DNA of 64,000 nt. Origin: Spirodela intermedia (Eukaryota; Streptophyta; Magnoliopsida; Alismatales; Araceae). Each line of letters opens with the position of its first letter. The first letter of the stretch is position 1. The stretch spans positions 5,213,001-5,277,000 of the forward strand of contig LR746277.1 in the NCBI GenBank assembly GCA_902729315.2, written 5' to 3'. The notes beneath the pieces are model-generated. The model was given only the letters and a program-made list of their open reading frames with translations, was not told the origin of the DNA and searched no databases. Of the stretch, positions 63,657 through 64,000 are shown piece by piece. The translations under genes and the position numbers were made by a program.

Positions 63657-64000
63657 ATGCCAGCGCTCATCCTACCGTCTCCGGTCTTCACCTTCCCCAC
63701 GAAATCCCCCCTCGCAGTCCGGAAGGGAGCCTCCGGCGACGCTTTGCCAGTCCCCTCCGTCTTCATGAGCTTCGCGTCGGGATCCTCTCCCGTTCCTGCT
63801 GCGGCCAGTCCGGCGGCGGCGGGAAGGACGGTCCCTAGGCTGAACAGCGGCGAGATCGCCGCCGCGGCGGAGGAGGCGTTCGGAAGGTACTCCGCCTCCG
63901 ATGCGAGGAGGAATGGCGCGGGAGTGGCGATCGTCTGGTTCAGGAACGATCTGAGGCTGCTGGACAATGAGGTGCTGTGGCGGGCGTGGGCGGCGTCCAA
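63657..64000 (+). CDS. Cryptochrome DASH, organelle-targeted (5' part, runs off the window)
   Basis: CRY-DASH proteins are FAD/folate-binding blue-light photolyase relatives that repair cyclobutane dimers in single-stranded or looped DNA. In plants they are in plastids and mitochondria. The frame starts MPALILPSPVFTFPTKSPLA and has a Ser/Ala/Pro-rich, Arg-containing targeting region of about 80 residues. The start of the photolyase domain follows: GVAIVWFRNDLRLLDNEVLW, then RAWAAS at the window edge. No stop interrupts it over 114 codons. WFRNDLRxxDN is the hallmark of the N-terminal photolyase domain, and VWFRNDLRLLDNE with a transit peptide favours DASH (CRY3) over CRY1/2. The upstream ATG at 63531 is in another frame and stops after about 20 codons. 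Confidence 0.82.
   Translation, partial: MPALILPSPVFTFPTKSPLAVRKGASGDALPVPSVFMSFASGSSPVPAAASPAAAGRTVPRLNSGEIAAAAEEAFGRYSASDARRNGAGVAIVWFRNDLRLLDNEVLWRAWAAS

Overview
This is nuclear DNA of a flowering plant. Every gene I can assign is a plant gene with plant-style short introns: SERRATE, the SMXL4/5 clade, bHLH35, BBX32, CIA2, plastid aminodeoxychorismate synthase, ORP4, fibrillin and CRY-DASH. Many coding exons are GC-rich (SMXL, BBX32, CIA2, ORP4) beside AT-rich spacers, and (CT)n/(GA)n microsatellites are very abundant. A monocot or early-diverging angiosperm would fit, but I cannot name the species.

Layout. 1-5104 (-): the 5' end of a SERRATE gene whose remaining exons lie left of the window. 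5700-8647 (-): an SMXL4/5-like repressor, short at its C-terminus. 9.2-11.7 kb: a purine/pyrimidine-repeat region with no convincing gene. 11.7-14.4 kb: AT-rich spacer. 14461-15657 (+): bHLH35-like factor. 16940-28701 (+): a giant coiled-coil, tail-anchored Golgi/TGN protein of the TNO1/At4g31570 type. 30379-31140 (+): BBX32-like B-box protein. 31956-33566 (-): GT14 glucuronosyltransferase-like protein. 33.6-37.3 kb: repeat-rich spacer. 37346-38892 (+): CIA2-like CCT protein. 40077-45128 (+): bifunctional aminodeoxychorismate synthase, 13 coding exons. 48029-49670 (+): PHD-finger protein. 52528-52788 (-): small mitochondrial protein resembling plant ATP synthase subunit f. 53774-55630 (+): ORP4-like oxysterol-binding protein. 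57927-60054 (+): fibrillin FBN6/PAP8-like plastid protein. 60573-63353 (+): RlmH-like organellar rRNA methyltransferase. 63657-end (+): 5' part of CRY-DASH.

The genes do not form an operon-like system. Several share a theme by function: plastid or organelle genes (CIA2, ADCS, ATP synthase f-like, fibrillin, RlmH, CRY-DASH) and light regulators (BBX32, CIA2). Several promoters, including those of SERRATE, the TNO1-like gene, ADCS, the subunit-f-like gene and RlmH, carry clusters of TGGGCC/GGCCCA (site II) motifs.

The unusual signals concern gene structure rather than a new system. About eight introns in five different genes carry a sense-strand (CT)n tract close behind the 5' splice site. Four of about fifty reconstructed introns need a GC donor instead of GT. 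Several (GA)n/(CT)n pairs form perfect or long-arm inverted repeats. The SMXL gene has a premature C-terminus and an in-frame, exitron-like intron. All exon coordinates were joined by eye, using splice consensus, phase and remembered family similarity. No search was run.
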